Below are positions 62,794-64,000 of a stretch of DNA of 64,000 nt, piece by piece (position 1 is the stretch's first letter; the number at the start of each line of letters is the position of its first letter). The position numbers were made by a program, and so were the translations under genes. Location of the stretch: positions 30,651,225 through 30,715,224 of the forward strand of contig OY755242.1 in NCBI GenBank assembly GCA_963576725.1, in the 5' to 3' direction. Source of the stretch: Azorinus chamasolen (Eukaryota > Mollusca > Bivalvia > Cardiida > Solecurtidae). The notes under the pieces are model-generated. The model did no database searches, was not told the DNA's origin, and saw only the letters and a list, made by a program, of their open reading frames with translations.

Positions 62794-64000
62794 TTTTGGG
62801 CCTGACCGTGCCGTGATTCATAACGTCTCTAATCCTTACCCGGATGTATACACTGTCTACGAATATTGTATACCGATTTGCTTTAGATTGGCTACTACCT
62901 TGTTTCGGTCGCAAGTCTGTAGCTCGCGGCCAACCTACCTAATTTCTAGGCTAACTTACAATATTAGTATAGATCTGATTATGCATTGCAAAACACCCAT
63001 TGTTGCATGTGCAATTATAAATATTCAATTCATTTATATTAACTTTTAAATTTAACGTTTTAAAGAATGATGCAAAAATTGATTTATTCAGCTTTCTGAA
63101 TCTGTGAAAAGGGAGATTGGGTCCGACTATTTAGGACGAATTGGCTAACAAGATAATGGTTATACTCACAATATAGTGAAATCTGTGCTACGCGATCCTT
63201 GGCCTTGGTCAGTACGAGTGGCACTCGCGCTCCTCTCTGCCGCCGATGTGTACGTGTGTAGTTCAGATTAACAATGTACGTGTCGCTTACCTATGTCCCA
63301 ATACTTATCTGGGCACTAGCACTTGACCAGTAATACTTTCCGTATACCACATGACTGCATGTACTGGATACCAATGTACTTACGATAATAATATATTATA
63401 CTAAGCTCGGACTTGTTGGTATTTACTAACTACTTGGAAACTGATCAATGTAATCAGGATTGTTGATATTAATGGTCTTGTCTAGAAACAGTATATACTG
63501 TGAACAAAATAGTTCCGTGCGAACTGTATTTGTTAGATAACTTAGGTAAAGCACACAAATCTCTAATCTTTTGGTTTTGAACTCGGATATTGCTGTCTAA
63601 GACTATGGTTTAACGAATGTTAGAACGAGAAACACGTTTCGTTTAAATACAGTCTTGTTTGTACATGAGATCGCGCTTATATAAATCTAGTAGTATATCA
63701 AGAAACAGTATTAATTTAGATATAAATAAGACATTGACTTAATCCAAACTCACCACAAGAAAATGTCATTTGAACAAATGATTACGTTAAATAGCACAGA
63801 TCCAGATCGAATGCTCATACATGAGCCGTTTGATATAGTACATTGTGCGCAAACATGTAATTTAATAGAATTAAAGTCAGACAGAAGATGTCACGACAAC
63901 CCCAGGGCGCGAATCAAGTACGTTCGCCCACATATAAACACAATCATAAGTTGTGGACACTAGTTCCATCATTGTACTGGCGACCATGTTTTATCAATTA
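62794..64000. other. No gene recognised
   Basis: Short open frames only. The frame 63763-63963 (66 codons, MSFEQMITLNSTDPDRML) matches nothing I know and could be the first exon of a gene beyond the window, but nothing supports this. Confidence 0.35.

Noticed and set aside
1..64000. CRISPR arrays, bacterial operons or ribosome-binding sites.
   Set aside because: The window has spliced genes and animal transposons. No regularly spaced identical repeats with unique spacers are seen, and the tandem arrays here are satellites or element cores.

Overview
The window is animal nuclear DNA, AT-rich and gene-poor, and almost certainly from a bivalve mollusc (a clam). The evidence is spliced genes, about 155-bp pearl/BIV160-like tandem arrays ending in (ACGG)-type microsatellite, dense short foldback elements, and permuted-domain Penelope-like retroelements (PLEs). 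No rRNA gene, CRISPR array or bacterial operon is visible. Nearly everything recognisable is a transposable element. The only candidate host gene is a three-exon secreted PAN/EGF-like protein on the + strand at 56921-60215.

Layout. 1-16 kb: intergenic DNA packed with small elements. At least five families of 210-255-bp MITEs have TTAA/CCC-type ends, two sets have TA-flanked or foldback ends, and there is a 1.1-1.7-kb tandem duplication, a telomere-like array and a DUF3504/Crypton-like remnant. 16.5-25.1 kb: PLE fragments of two subfamilies (called A and B here) in direct and inverted order, mixed with two LINE remnants. 25.2-25.7 kb: a (CTA)n microsatellite. 27.8-34.7 kb: an APE-type LINE with a 2A-like DVEMNPGP motif, split by PLE copy A3 and its partial tandem copy A4, and again by a short TIR element. 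34.7-41.5 kb: mostly unrecognised sequence with a tRNA-headed SINE, PLE fragment B3 and MITEs. 41.6-55.1 kb: a nested structure on the minus strand. PLE copy B4 lies head-to-tail with PLE copy B5, a Ty1/copia-type element splits the B5 tail, and an apparently intact four-exon Tigger/pogo transposon sits inside B4 with a TA target duplication. The whole block is flanked by a direct repeat of about 140 bp. 55.3-64 kb: a segment homologous to 13.3-14.1 kb, another PLE tail, the PAN/EGF-like gene, and then sequence with little recognisable content.

Main result. The PLEs encode an N-terminal GIY-YIG nuclease followed by reverse transcriptase, the Naiad arrangement. The two diverged subfamilies share in-frame TGA codons at the same two positions. 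One replaces the first Cys of the CxC linker motif (giving *-D-C). The other is in the RT N-terminal region at a site I take to be Cys. A third TGA replaces a nuclease Cys in B4. Immediately after the ORF, every copy that keeps its 3' end has a stem-loop with the hallmarks of a SECIS element: a UGA/GA non-Watson-Crick quartet, an unpaired AAA, and helices that covary between A and B. The ORF's own UAG stop forms the start of the lower SECIS helix. These are therefore remnants of selenoprotein-encoding retrotransposons. From memory, published work on Naiads reported selenocysteine-containing copies in clams and spiders. The specific UGA positions, the stop/SECIS overlap and the nesting are read directly from this sequence.

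A second pattern worth attention is in the TTAA-ended MITEs. Several families with different termini carry closely related central hairpins, and most copies keep a single mismatch at the same stem position (CCTGAT on one arm, CCAGAT on the other).
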